Origin: Oidiodendron maius Zn
Lineage: Eukaryota > Ascomycota > Leotiomycetes > Myxotrichaceae
Assembly (NCBI GenBank): GCA_000827325.1
Contig: KN832872.1
Span: 2,895,698 to 2,959,697, forward strand
Length of the DNA stretch: 64,000 nt
Direction: 5' to 3'
Shown here: piece after piece, positions 32,945-44,607 of the stretch
Numbering within the stretch: position 1 is the first letter of the stretch
Layout: each line of letters opens with the position of its first letter
The notes under the pieces: model-generated
Databases searched by the model: none
What the model was told of the DNA's origin: nothing
What the model saw: only the letters and a program-made list of their open reading frames with translations
Program-made: the position numbers and the translations under genes

Positions 32945-33344
32945 AGCTGTATTTAACAAGTCAATTATCAAAGTGAGAGAGACTCAAGATAACACCACAC
33001 GATGGGATGCTCTGAGCCTTCAAGGGTGTGCTCGGGTAAGCTCGCTGCTCAGCTCGAGGGCCCACTCCTTCAAAAGCTTAAGGGAAGCTGACAGTATCCC
33101 TTGAGCGACGGCAGGCAATTTTAGCGTTTTGGCATCACAATATTAAAACATTAACATCATAAACAACTGCTTATTCTACATGATTCTGTACCCAAAATGC
33201 CCCCAAAAGTGATGCACGATATAGTGTCTTATACCACGGATCCTGCAACCAAGAGAACTGACCTCCGACCGGCTAAAGAAATGGGGCAAAGCTTCCAGAG
33301 GCTTCATTTGGCTGATTATTCCTAACAAATCAACCTTCTAACCA
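32945..33344. other. Intergenic, no gene seen
   Basis: The 3' region of the HET gene. The part from about 33190 may belong to the piggyBac relic that follows, but no motif is clear. Confidence 0.4.
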
Positions 33345-33724
33345 CTGCACAACCTTCTGATCCACGGAAAATCTTCAAGCTATTTATCACCACTGAAATG
33401 GTGGCTATTATAATCAGTTTCGCCAATGAGAAGGCTTCACAATTACATAGTGAGGACCTTAAGCCACGTGCTCTGCTTAAATCCTGGTACCCAGTTATAG
33501 TTGAGGAGATATTTGCCTCCAGTAGGATCAGAGTTTATATATGATTGCGCTTAGAAGCATCTGTGAGGGACTATTAGGCGATGGGAGCCAATAAACTCAC
33601 CCATCCACTAAAGGAACTCATGTCAAGGAAGAAATATGAAGCCATTTATGAGATTTATGCTAGAATGAGGCTGGCGACAGCAGATCCGAAAGCAGAGTTT
33701 GAAGCAGTGTCACCTTTCTTCTAG
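33345..33724 (+). mobile_element. piggyBac-like DNA transposon relic
   Basis: Plus-strand translation gives DPRKIFKLFITTEMVAIIIS, FANEKASQLHSEDLKPRALL and SWYPVIVEEIF, then after a stop ASVRDY, AMGANKLTHPLKELMSRKKY and EAIYEIYARM. This matches the N-terminal part of fungal piggyBac-type (DDE_Tnp_1_7) transposases as I know them. Several in-frame stops (for example after RIRVYI and within the RDY-AMG segment) show it is dead. No terminal repeats were found. Confidence 0.6.
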
Positions 33725-34192
33725 CAGAAGCGAATAACGAGTAATTTATAATTGGTTACTAAAAGGGAGGGCAGGAACGTGACTGAGCAACATCTCTGTT
33801 TTAGTTATCACTTACTCAATTTACAGCGTTTACTTAGTAAGTGTGTAGTGTACTCTCACTAACTCTAGTTGTTAACTCAGTATGAATATAGCCGCCTATG
33901 CTCTGTAACTTAGTAATAATATTGTTTAAATCTAGCAACTAATTTATGATGATATTATCCATATAGTTATATCATAAACATATTATTCAGACACCATTAC
34001 AAACCGAATACTCAGTATATACTGATGATATGGGCACGACGATGTATCGTGGGTAGGCGGAAAAGAGGGGTAGTAAGGCCCTGAAACGCTAACCGATTTC
34101 CTGGAAATTTTCGAGAACACTCGTAACCGACCGTACCGCACAATTACATCTTTAGTCCCGCCAAGTTGATACTGCATTCCGAGGAAATAGCC
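33725..34192. other. AT-rich intergenic before the aldo/keto reductase gene
   Basis: Strongly AT-rich DNA, with no gene seen. Confidence 0.4.
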
Positions 34193-35245
34193 ATGGCAGG
34201 TCCAGATCCGGCTCGCTTCCAGGGCATCCCGAGTATCATCTATGGGACAGCTTTTAAGTTCGAAAAGAGCGCGTCGCTCGTTGAGGCAGCGCTCAATGCC
34301 GGCTTCAGAGCGATCGACACGGCAGGTAGCCAGTCCGCATACCGGGAAGCTTTAGTCGGAAAAGGCCTCGCGGCAGCGCTGACCTCTGGTGCTTTTGAGC
34401 GCAGCGAGCTATACGTGTGTGTTCATTTCTTGGCGCTCCGCCGAGCGGATCATTATCTATGACAGCTAACCGGAGAATGTATGATACTGTACCATCAGAT
34501 CCAGACCAAGTTCTCACCTTTCAAGTCGGGCAAAGATCCCGCTTCATACCCGTACGATACGACAAAAAGTATCCCAGAGCAAGTAGCGGAGTCGGTGGAG
34601 TCGTCGCTGGTCAACCTCGGCGTCGCTTACCTTGACTGCCTAGTCCTGCACTCGCTCTACCCAGACATACAAGACACTCTTACGGCCTGGAAAGCGATGG
34701 AGACACTGGTGCCGTCAAAGGTGGCGTCTCTTGGTGTTTCGAATACCGACCTTCAGTCTCTGCGCCGGATCTGTGAGGTGGCCATTGTCTGGCCCAGCGC
34801 CGTCCAGAACCGCTTCACCCAGGACACTATCGATCGGCCCAACCCCACTTTTCCATCTGATTTACCATACCCATTGGTAACATTCGACAGAGACGTCCGC
34901 GAGTACTGCCGGCGGCATAGGATTGCTTACGCCCCATGGGGTTTACTGTGGGGTAGCCTTGAAGTGCTTAATGGCCCCGAACAGCTGATTTCTAAGGCGG
35001 GGCAGGAAGTCGGGATCTCCAAGGAAATCGCGTGCTTTGCTTGTATGAGAGGTTTGGGGGGCTGCCAGATAAGTATCTTGTGCGGTACGTCCAACGAGGG
35101 GAGGATGCATGAGACACTGGAAGGCCTAGCTAAGGTTGAGCGGTATTTAGCGGAGAGCAAGGAGCATAGAGAGAAGTGGAAAGGCTTCGTCGATCGCCTC
35201 AGAGTCGTTATTGATGGCGGTGAAACGCTGGCATCAGATGGATAG
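34193..35245 (+). CDS. Aldo/keto reductase
   Basis: Two exons, 34193-34414 and 34499-35245, with an 84-bp intron (GTGTGT donor, GCTAAC branch, CAG acceptor), give 322 aa. The start is ATG 34193 (GCCATGG). The N-terminal beta strand reads IPSIIYGTAFKF. The catalytic set is visible as D42 (AIDTAG), Y50, K78 (YIQTKF) and the histidine of LDCLVLHS. VASLGVSN follows, as in the family. It should reduce carbonyl compounds with NADPH in the cytosol; the substrate is unknown. The length is normal for the family. It lies tandem with the FAD oxidoreductase at 36029. Confidence 0.85.
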
Positions 35246-36028
35246 AAGAAACTATTGTATGAAAGAAACTAAGGCTTTAATCATCGCTGTTAAGGCTTAC
35301 ATTAAGTTAGCTTATATTCAGGTTGCCCAGCACAATAGGTGGTAGTCCCTCTGATGAGTACCCATTATGTTAGGTACCCAATAGGCGCCTACTAGGGACT
35401 CAGTATCCTAGTACGTGATTTTTATGATAGTTATAAATTTTTATTATATAGTAGCCTTTATACTAACCTATTAAATATATTACGTTATAAGAATAACTTC
35501 TAAAGTACCTCTTCTGTGAATGAACTCCTTACTATCTGACTAATATAAAAGGGTCCTCTTTTAATTCTTCTTACTTGAACGGCAAAATTGAATCCACCCA
35601 CTAGCAGCCCTTATCTCGGCTACGTATTCTGCACGAATCGGGGTCAGACTGCTAAATCGAGCTAATATTCTCGCCACAATCGCAGGATCATGAATTCGAG
35701 CTGGATTGAAAATTATGGGTCAATTGAAAATCATAGTCTTTCTGACTGAAGCTATGCAGGGTCGCATCTTGCTGTATCCTTATAACCCTATTCGAAATTG
35801 CGGCAGAATATTCTTGCTGCCTAGTAACCTTGGGTTCCCTACGTCACGGCGCACGTATGCACGATGTGAAGCCCACCTTTAACTCTGTATGCTAAAATGC
35901 TAACACGCCAACACGCAACCTCCTGTACCTATACATATGTCTGTTCAACAAGTACAAATTAACACCATCACCCGGCGTGGTTCATACTATTATAGTTTTC
36001 AATTATTTACTTGCTGTCGGCTCTAAAC
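35246..36028. other. AT-rich intergenic, no gene seen
   Basis: It contains GGTACC-centred repeats near 35360-35375 and AT-rich DNA. No gene was recognised. Confidence 0.45.
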
Positions 36029-37545
36029 ATGGACAAGATCTATCCCGTTGAAAATGCTACAGTCCCGTATTGGCGGTCGGAACTCCACGAGATCGATAGC
36101 TACCGATCCACCGCAAAGCTTCCCGAGGAGTGCGACGTTATTATCATTGGAGCTGGCCTATCAGGTGTCTCTACGGCCCATTTTCTGCTTGATGATAATC
36201 CAAGCCCACCGTCCGTTGTGCTCTTAGAAGCGAGACAGATTTGCTCTGGCGCAACGGGGAGAAATGGTAATCCCAGTCTGATTCCAGACATAAGAATAGG
36301 CTCATGGAATCGCAGGAGGACATCTCATGATGGTGTATCCTTACATTGATAAAATAACTGAGGCCTACGGAGCAGGTGCTGCACGCGAACTGCTGCTTTT
36401 CGAGCAGGCACAAGTGTTTGCAATGAAAAAAACTGCCGAAAAGGAAGAGTTGGACTGTGACCTAGTATTAACACGAGTGTGTGAAACAACACAGTCTCAA
36501 GAGATTGCCAACGAGCGGAGAGAGGGTTATGAGAAGCACCGACGCGCAGGGCTTGATTACATTGACGATGTGGATTTTATTGGCCCGAAGTTTGCTGAGA
36601 TGGTGAGTTAATCACAGCAAGTGGTGCTTGAAAATATCTCAAACTTATCATGATGACTTAATCTTTATAGATATCTGGAGTAAAAGGTGCTAAGGCGGCA
36701 ATTACCGTCACAGCCGCTCAACTGTGGCCGTATAAATTTGTGACGGGGCTCCTTGCAAAGCTAATAAAAAGGACATCTATCAATGTTCAGACGCACACGC
36801 GCGTTATATCCGTGTCATCAGACCAGAACGGCATGAACACTGTCACTACCCCTCGAGGCTCCATCCGAGCAAAAACCATCATTTTTGCTACTAACGCCTA
36901 TACGTCAGGGATAGCCCCGGAATACTACCAGAAAATAGTACCGACAAAGGCTGCAAATTCCCATATCCATGTTCCTAAGAATACTGCATATCCACCTCCA
37001 CATCTCAGTCATACGTATGGACTGAGTTATGCTAACGGCTACCGAGACTATCTCATTCCTCGCCCAGACGGCGGGGTAATCTGTGGTGGGGGGAAGCACA
37101 CTTATGGAGAGCAGAAGGAATTGTGGTTTAACGTTTGTGATGACAGCACGGTTATTGAGGCCACGCGGAAACATTTTGAGACGGTAATGCAGGAGAACTT
37201 CATAGGTTGGGAACGCAGCGGCGCCGAAGTTGATTATCTGTGGTCAGGGAGTAAGTACATCGTCCTTAATAGAAAACAGAAACAACGAGTCTTGATTGTT
37301 TGCTAATATGATATAATTTAGTTATTGGGACTACAGCTGATGCCTTGCCGCACTGCGGAAAGGTTCCTGGGAAAGAGAACCAATTTATTTTAGCTGGATT
37401 CAATGGCGCCGGAATGCCGCATATTTTCCTCATTGCGAAGGGCATTGCGAAGATGGTTAGAGACCGGGTTCCGTTCGAGGAGTGTGGCATTCCTAGAATC
37501 TTCAAGTCAACTGAGGAAAGGCTTGTGGACAAGGTTAACTGTTAA
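36029..37545 (+). CDS. FAD-dependent oxidoreductase (DadA/DAO family)
   Basis: Four exons, 36029-36266, 36316-36602, 36671-37250 and 37322-37545, with introns of 49, 68 and 71 bp in consistent phase, give 442 aa. The N-terminus carries the FAD-binding motif DVIIIGAGLSGVSTAHFLL (GxGxxG at about 41-46). ARQICSGATGRNGGHL follows, typical of fungal DAO-fold proteins. Later motifs are TPRGSIRAKTIIFATNAYTS, DYLIPRPDGGVICGGG and LPHCGKVPGKENQFILAGFN, the last being the C-terminal FAD contact. It probably oxidises an amine or amino acid using FAD and oxygen; the substrate is unknown. No targeting signal is obvious. Confidence 0.85.
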
Positions 37546-38525
37546 TGTCACTGTAGTCAAGTGATATGCGTGGATGATTTTCATAGTAGTAACTAGGAAG
37601 GGTATGCGGTAGGGGCGTCCCAAGAATATAAAAGTATGGAGGAAAGACTTTTGAATATTTCTGATATTAGTTGGTTTTAGGCTATATTTAACTTCTTCAT
37701 CCGCTCTCCGTCTGAACCTACGAAGCAACCCACTTACGTTACATACAAACCATACTTGTTTCGCAGATATACAATGGTATCTGCCGCAGTGTTGTCTTGC
37801 TCCACATAGAACTCTGTCATATCCGCCTGTATCGCTCCCAGTCAACAGCGCCACGATGAGTCGGCATTTCAATCGAGGGTTAAGTGCTGTTGAAATATCC
37901 TGTAACGGCAGCCCAGAAGGGACGGAACAGTTGTGGGGGAGCCAGAAGATGGCAACAGAAGTATTTAAATGCCTTCCGGCTGGGCGGGACCGTCTTCGAT
38001 TGGTTGGGCGAGGGTTTGACAAAAGTTCCGGATCGGAACTTTTTGTGTGGGTTCCTGAGGCATGAACAAGGCACCTAGGTGTGTCAGGTTTACGAGCAAT
38101 GCAGCGCTAAACTTAATACAGCTACAACTACAACATATCGGTAATATCCTCTACAGGTTATACTAGCAGAACAATAAACCGTAAAGGGCACGTAAATACA
38201 GCTGTAAAGGACGTGTAAAGTGCTTCAATTAATTAAGGATATAACCCTCTGGCTTAGGGGTTTATATGCTTCTAGGGTTGGGCTTCAATCCACCGGATTG
38301 GGTATCAATTATATAAGCAAACTCTGACAAGGTGCAACCTTTCAGAGTGAACGGAACAAATAGCCGCCTCTGCCTTCTGCACAACTACATCTAACGATAC
38401 CATCCGGTATCGATACCTCCATCATTGTTCATCGGGAGAGGCAAAATTTGACATTAACTAATGCCGTTGGTGGGTCATCATCATTAAATATGTTTAGAAC
38501 CCACGAAGTTGATTAGGGACAAGGA
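37546..38525. other. Intergenic, no gene seen
   Basis: Between the FAD oxidoreductase gene and the HET relic. Open frames on both strands lack family features. At 38178-38222 the phrases GTAAAGGGCACGTAAATACA and GTAAAGGACGTGTAAAG form a loose direct repeat. Confidence 0.45.
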
Positions 38526-39405
38526 CTAATACATGGCGGGGTCTGTGGCCCGGCAAACTTTGTCTGGCGGTTCCACGCACTCTGCTTCTCTGTACTCCTC
38601 GAGCAGCCTCTTGAGGGTGTGCGAGTCGTTGTATTTTCCCTGATGGAGAAGCCTGTCTAGTCTTAGCGGCCCTGTGGATCCATCCCTATTGTACATGGTA
38701 ATGAAGTCCATAAACTGCTCCCACGAAGATGACTCGTTCCCGAAGCAGCCCGGAGCATCTTCGCACTCCTAATCTCCTGTAATATTCAGAGGCGGTCCTA
38801 GTATGGGTCGGTTCGTAAATATCGAACGATCTCCTGCTAGATGTTGTTGCTGTCCTGGGAAGAGTCCTGCTCTCCTTTCTCGCCCTTCTCGGCCTCCAGT
38901 TCCCTAATCATGCTCCTTTGAAACTTTTTGTACCCGCTCTCTTACCAGACCATAGCGGTGCTTGCCCTAAAGTAGATCTAGTGCATGATCTGGAGCTGCC
39001 GGCTCCGATCCTTCAAATTACTCTAGTTAATGCTGATGACATCGATCCAGAACAGCTGGCGCGCCTTCCGACACGTGAGCTGGCTGCAGAGGAAGCGGAG
39101 GGCGTCCAGGAGGTTCCTTCCGATCTCAAACGGGACGTCGTCCGGGGTGATGGCATCGTCTGCGCTCTCGGTGCCCACATGTATGACAGTGCCTCGAACT
39201 TGGGCCTGCTGCCGAAGGTGACCTTGCTTAGCGTGCAGACCACAGGCTCGCTCTTGTGGGCGGCAGGTTGTATCTCAACAGGCCGCATGCTGTCCTTGTC
39301 AAGCTCTCTTCCTGGATAAGGCGGCGTGTAGTCTATCTTTGGTCTGGTGCTGTTAATAGATCCTGGGCCTGGATCGGTCCGCCGGCGTGACCGGTTCGCG
39401 CTCAT
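38526..39405 (-). pseudogene. HET-domain gene relic
   Basis: The minus strand from ATG 39405 shows family pieces across several frames: VVCTLSKVTFGSRPKFEALS with YMW (HET block 1), QLFWIDVISIN (block 2), and downstream GPLRLDRLLHQGKYNDSHTL and EYREAECVEPPDKV (the later region where functional proteins have DKVYGLLGLA). The pieces are in order but the gene is broken, with several disruptions, and a stretch in the middle is unrecognisable. I treat it as a fossil. Confidence 0.65.
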
Positions 39406-39793
39406 GACCTCTCGATGTGACCTTACGTTAGATAAGAAGAAGTTATAGAGTTAAGACGAACTAAAATCTTCTAGTGATAAGCTAGAGTTTAAGGACAGTG
39501 TAGTGAATAATGCCTGGATGATGGCTCCGGCTCGAAGGGCGGATGCCTAGATGTCCAAGCCTCATCTCGGGCGATGGATATAGGCACCTCTCGGCTAACT
39601 TCCAAAATCGAGTCCAAGATCTAAGTCGACTACCACCCACGTCGCATTCGCCTTTTGAGGGCATTTGCGGGCTCAGCACCCACGACAACATCACTCCCAG
39701 CTATTCACCCAGTTCAAAAATACGGAACACCTTCAATCCGGATATTCCTTCGGGGCGCAGCCATGATTCAACTCTCTGGCCGCGGCTTGTTGA
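39406..39793. other. Intergenic, possible 5' region of the membrane-protein gene
   Basis: It contains ATG-initiated open frames (39543, 39762), but I could not connect them confidently to the downstream coding region. Confidence 0.35.
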
Positions 39794-39862
39794 CTAACCG
39801 GGGTCCTCTTATCGTTCATCGCTCACGGTCAGTCGTGGGATCCGTCTTCGAATTCGACGTGT

Positions 39863-41419
39863 TTGATAAAGAGCGAGGAAGATAACGTCGTCCGCACTTT
39901 CTTGGTACACGGGGTCCTTCTCACGTATACAGTCCCATATTCGTGGTGTACGGAGAACTGTAGTGGGTATAATCCAGAAGCCTCGGCGGACTTCATTCTC
40001 ATACTCCTTGCATTTGCCCTTCCAGCGATCATTTTCAGCACCATTATCCCTCGGCGGTGGCGTCTTGATTTACCGGAACGGTTTTTCAAAGTCGGTCGTC
40101 ATAGAATTTTCACTATATTAAAGCTGGCCATCTCCTTACCTGCTATCTGTATCGTGGCGGCTCTCGATATGATCGGTTGGATCACCTGTATTATGACTTT
40201 CGCTGGACCGATGGTATTTGGCGGGTTGCAAGAAATGTTGTTGGACTATCGTGTAGTTCAATTCTTGAAGGGAAGTGTGGCTGTTCCAGGAAGAGAAAAA
40301 TTGGAAGCGGTTATCGCTTTGTTGTGTGGGAACTTTGACCAGGACCTTGATGACCCAATGACACGAATTCATGCCTCCCTTATCCCATCCAAGTTCACAG
40401 AAGCATCACTGGAAGATACAAAGTCTCGCTTGATTACGATCATGAATGCTCAGACAAACTTCGGAATGGCTATTGGTATTCCAGCTATTTTCTTTTTAGC
40501 TGGTTTCGTGTACAATGCTGCCCAAGAAAACCCCTTGGGTGCCATATCGTTTGGAATCTATTGGATGGTTCTTGTTCTCGTGACCATTATATCTGGGACT
40601 CTTCTTGCAGGGAATAGTCCGACCGTTATCAGCGTGCTTCTGACCGATCACAAAATCAGAAGACCTCGAACCCGGCTAGTTCTATTGAACGACATGTATG
40701 ATTCAGAGCTATATCCAGTACCTATGTGGGATAGAGGGATCAGAAAATATGAATGGTTAAAGAAAACGACGCTCTGGCGAGATCTACGATGTGTTCAGCG
40801 TGGCACTTTCAGAGAGAGAATTGAAATCGGTCGATGGGGCTGCGCAGTTATTACTATATCGACATGGTTGTTGGTTGCAACACCTTGCCTTCTGGCTTGG
40901 TCGTTTGACTATCTGCTGCCTTTGCCATCTCTGGGATGCCTAAGCTTGATTTACACCATTTATTTAACCACGCAAACCTGGCTCATCCTCGTGGCGCTTG
41001 TTCCGGCATATCTAAACCTTCCATTCCATAATGTTTGGCGACCGTGGCATTTGCTATCAGAAGGATCCTCTCGATCAGTCTTTCTAATCTCTTGCCTGCA
41101 CATTTCCACAACATTGACTGGGATAGCAACGTTAGCAGCTGCATTAGTTACTCTCGTTGGCTCTACAATTCAATTATCTGGCGGTTTTGACAGCTGTTTT
41201 TGCTTCAGCGCGGCTTTGTTCAGGCCGCATTCACATCGCTTTGCTCTCATTTATTTTGAATACACTAGTCAAAGTTATCGTAACTATGTGTATCTTCTTA
41301 ATATTAGTCTACACCGGGGTGCTGCGGCTTTCACATGTATGATTTGCTTTCTGGGATGGTGGTATCAACGATCATTGCGTGGTGCTCTACGAGAGATCAT
41401 CGAGGACGTTAAGCAATGA
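39863..41419 (+). CDS. Polytopic membrane protein of unknown function
   Basis: A continuous open frame of at least 518 codons (open from 39794) ends at TGA after REIIEDVKQ. It has seven or more hydrophobic segments, including FILILLAFALPAIIFSTIIP, LAISLPAICIVAALDMIGWI, FGMAIGIPAIFFLAGFVY and WLILVALVPAYLNLP. A conserved-looking loop IPRRWRLDLPERFF lies just after the first helix. I have seen similar undescribed proteins in Aspergillus but know no function. The frame has no ATG near its beginning: the first codon shown (39863) is TTG, so a 5' exon is missing from this model. ATG 39762 joined by a 46-bp intron is possible in phase but poorly supported. Confidence 0.65.
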   Translation: MIKSEEDNVVRTFLVHGVLLTYTVPYSWCTENCSGYNPEASADFILILLAFALPAIIFSTIIPRRWRLDLPERFFKVGRHRIFTILKLAISLPAICIVAALDMIGWITCIMTFAGPMVFGGLQEMLLDYRVVQFLKGSVAVPGREKLEAVIALLCGNFDQDLDDPMTRIHASLIPSKFTEASLEDTKSRLITIMNAQTNFGMAIGIPAIFFLAGFVYNAAQENPLGAISFGIYWMVLVLVTIISGTLLAGNSPTVISVLLTDHKIRRPRTRLVLLNDMYDSELYPVPMWDRGIRKYEWLKKTTLWRDLRCVQRGTFRERIEIGRWGCAVITISTWLLVATPCLLAWSFDYLLPLPSLGCLSLIYTIYLTTQTWLILVALVPAYLNLPFHNVWRPWHLLSEGSSRSVFLISCLHISTTLTGIATLAAALVTLVGSTIQLSGGFDSCFCFSAALFRPHSHRFALIYFEYTSQSYRNYVYLLNISLHRGAAAFTCMICFLGWWYQRSLRGALREIIEDVKQ

Positions 41420-42360
41420 AGATGCTTTTGAACGAACGTTAACTTAATGGACGCAGTAGATAACTACCTATATTATTCTTCTGCCATTTTGCGATCGTTC
41501 GAGTTATAAGCTAAGGAGTGGCTGCTAGAACACTAAAGAGACGATTACTACTATATTAATTGTGCTATGATGCGATGATATTTGCTAGTTCAAAATACGA
41601 TATAGGAGGGTGACGAAGCATGCCCAACGATCAATTCATTATGGGACCAGCTAAATCCCGACCACTTTCCGCTTTAGGAACAGATGAAAAGCGGACGTAG
41701 GGGTTCTCTGGTCGCTTTGTATTCAGCTGTTTCACTTAAATTAAGCTTTGTAGTTAAGACTAGTGCTTACTCGTATTTTTCGTCACCGGTTAGTTGTCCA
41801 CGACAGTCTGTCTCAGCCTGCGTGTCCATTGAGGAATGTGGAGCTTCCTCAGACTACCTTAATCCGTTAGGCAGCCCTCGCTTAGCAGTTCTCGCATAGT
41901 GATTGGCTCTCGTATTCAAAGAACTGCATTCAATAAGCGCTAGTCCAGAATGGGACTGCACTACCTGAATATGCCTTCTTGTAGTAATAACTATATAACC
42001 AAGGTAACCGGATCAACTTATATACGACGATTCAGGTGGATGAATATCGGACCGGGTGATGAATATAATAGAGATTGAGATAGCCTTACCTTTAGAGAAT
42101 AAGAACAATTAATTCAATCAACCTTTTTGACCCCATATTGCATATGCAGTATCACCGGAGTGATACAAAAATAAGTAACTAGGGTTGTCAGGATTAGAGT
42201 AATAGATTCTATTGGCGAAGCCCACTGTTAAGCGAGGCAGTAACTGCTGGTTGAGGGGATACTGTGGTGGAAGTGGGGGTATTCGAGCTGACCGAGCATC
42301 TATATAGGTAAGAACTATCGCATTCACGAGTTGTCCTTGATCTGTGCATACTGGGGCATC
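41420..42360. other. AT-rich intergenic, no gene seen
   Basis: The 3' end of the membrane-protein gene and the promoter of the sedolisin gene. GATGAAAAGCGGACGTAG at 41682 is a partial copy of the recurrent GCGGACG motif. Confidence 0.45.
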
Positions 42361-44322
42361 ATGTACTTCTTTAATTTATTGAACGCCGTTCTGTTAATCA
42401 GCGCCTCGGACGCTGCGTCCATACGAGACGATCATGTTCTCCATGAACGAAGACATATTACTCCTTCCCCATGGGTCAAGAGATCCCAAGCGCCAAGAGA
42501 TGTTATCCTCCCGGTGCGTATTGCTATAGAGTCGAGAAATATAGAGCGGGGCCATGAGTTTCTCATGGATATTTCGGACCCCACTTCACCAAATTTTGGC
42601 AAACACTGGACACCGAAGAAAGTTCACGATACTTTCGCACCCGCCCAGGAGACGGTTCAGGCAGTACGCGAATGGCTGTCTTCATCTGGCATTGACGCAC
42701 ACAGACACACCGTTGCGGTTGGCCAAGGCCAAATCCTCTTTAAGGCATCTGTGGATGAAATGGAGTCCCTGCTAGGAACTCAATATGACGTCTGGGAACA
42801 CGACAAGACAGGTGCTCTCAGCATCGCCTGCGACGAGTATCATGTCCCCCAACCAATCAAGCATATGATTAGTTTCATTACGCCGGCTATTGGTATTACT
42901 GCACCTCGTTCCTCGAATTACAGGCGGCGTGGTGTCCAGAAAGAGACCAATAGACAAGGACGACCACTCTTGTTAAGGTCAAACGATAACCCTGCGACTA
43001 ACTTAAGCAACTGCCAGGAGAGCATCACTCCGGCGTGTGTAAAGGCGCTTTACCAAGTTCCGCGGGGGACCTCCGCTCAGGCAGGAAATGAATTGGGAAT
43101 CTACGAATTCGGAGATGATTATGACCAGGGCGACTTAAATCTGTTCTTCGCCAATTTCTCCCCCAACATCCCCAACGGGACATCTCCTATTCTACAAAGT
43201 ATCGATGGAGGATCTGCGCCAGTGCCGATCCAGGGCGGAGGGGGAGAAAGTGCGCTTGACTTGCAACTATCGTATCCGTTAATCTATCCGCAGAATATCA
43301 AAGTTTTCCAGACTATGGATGATTTTACGGCGGACAATACGTATGGAATCTTCAACCCATTTTTGGATGCTTTAGATGCAAGCTACTGCACATTTGACGG
43401 CGGAGATGATCCCCAGATCGACCCGCATTTCCCAGACGGTCATGGGTGGAACCACAGCGAGCAGTGTGGAGTCTATAAGCCAACACACGTAATCTCTCTG
43501 TCGGCCGAAATCGCTGAGGCAGCTTACCCTCCAGCATATGCAATCAGACAATGTCACGAGTACCTGAAGCTTGGTCTTCTTGGGACGTCGATCATCTTCT
43601 CATCTGGCGACAATGGAACTGTTTCTCAATTCGGCGTTCTTGGCTGTCTCGCCAATGATAGTCAGAACCCCAGCTTCCCATCATCGTGTCCATACGGTAA
43701 GCTATCCTTTTGGTATTAGGGCGTGACCGGCAGGTATACTAACAATGAACTAGTCACGTCCGTCGGAGCCACCCAAATCAAACCAGGCGCCACAGTGTCC
43801 GACCCCGAAATCGCCGTCCTCCCCGGTGGTGGTACCTTTCCTGACGGCATCGACCCTTTCACCAGCGGCGGCGGCTTCTCCAAGGTATTTCCACGACCCT
43901 CGTACCAAAAGTCTGCCGTTACCAGTTACCTCCACATCGACACAGCCCAGCTGCCCCCTAGCAGCACCTACAACTCCACAGGCCGCGCCTTTCCCGACGT
44001 GTCCGCCAACGGCTGGAACATCGCGGTGTATTTTGAGGGCTTTTCCTTTACACTATGGGGCACATCGGCATCGGCACCCATTTTTGCATCGGTGATTAAT
44101 CGACTAAATGAAGAACGGCTAGCGGCTGGTAAAGGGCCAATTGGGTTCTTGAATCCAATACTCTATAGTAACCCAGATATGTTTAACGATATTACGGAAG
44201 GTTATAATTGGGGGTGTAATGCTGCAATTGCGTTTTATGCTCAGAAGGGTTGGGATCCGGTGACGGGGTTGGGGACACCGAATTATCCGAAGATGCGGAA
44301 GATATTTTTAGAGCTACCATAA
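42361..44322 (+). CDS. Sedolisin-family tripeptidyl/endopeptidase (S53), secreted
   Basis: Two exons, 42361-43696 and 43754-44322, with a 57-bp intron (GTAAGC donor, TACTAAC branch, TAG acceptor), give 634 aa. The start is ATG 42361, giving a signal peptide (MYFFNLLNAVLLISASDAA). A pro-kumamolisin activation domain spans about residues 45-185 (SPNFGKHWTPKKVHDTFAP). Catalytic residues are E296 and D300 in GGGGESALDLQL and S550 in GTSASAP; SSGDNG supplies the oxyanion-hole aspartate region. The C-terminus has the expected calcium-site region (NDITEGYNWGCNA, WDPVTGLGTPNY). It should be an acid-active extracellular peptidase cleaving peptides from the N-terminus or internally, as for the Aspergillus SedA-D proteins. 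It appears whole. Confidence 0.9.
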
Positions 44323-44607
44323 CTCAATTAATGGATTGATTAATTTATATACCGGATAATGATGAATCTTGCTGTAGAGTTAAGTGTCATATTCTGTGAA
44401 ATTGCCATCTTGACCACTGTACTCTCGGTACTATGACAATGGTCTATATCTGTTTCCAGAACAATTCCCAGACTTTGAATCACATCTGTCTATAGTTCAG
44501 TCACCTCATTAGTAAGGTTAATCCAGGAATATTCATTTTCAGCAGGTGAGATTTGTCCGGGCTGCCACACAAATCTACTATTCTCCTGTAAGAAACCCTG
44601 GAGCGAG

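Noticed and set aside
37507-38022. 171-codon minus-strand ORF
   Set aside because: Overlaps the 3' end of the FAD oxidoreductase gene and lacks any motif.
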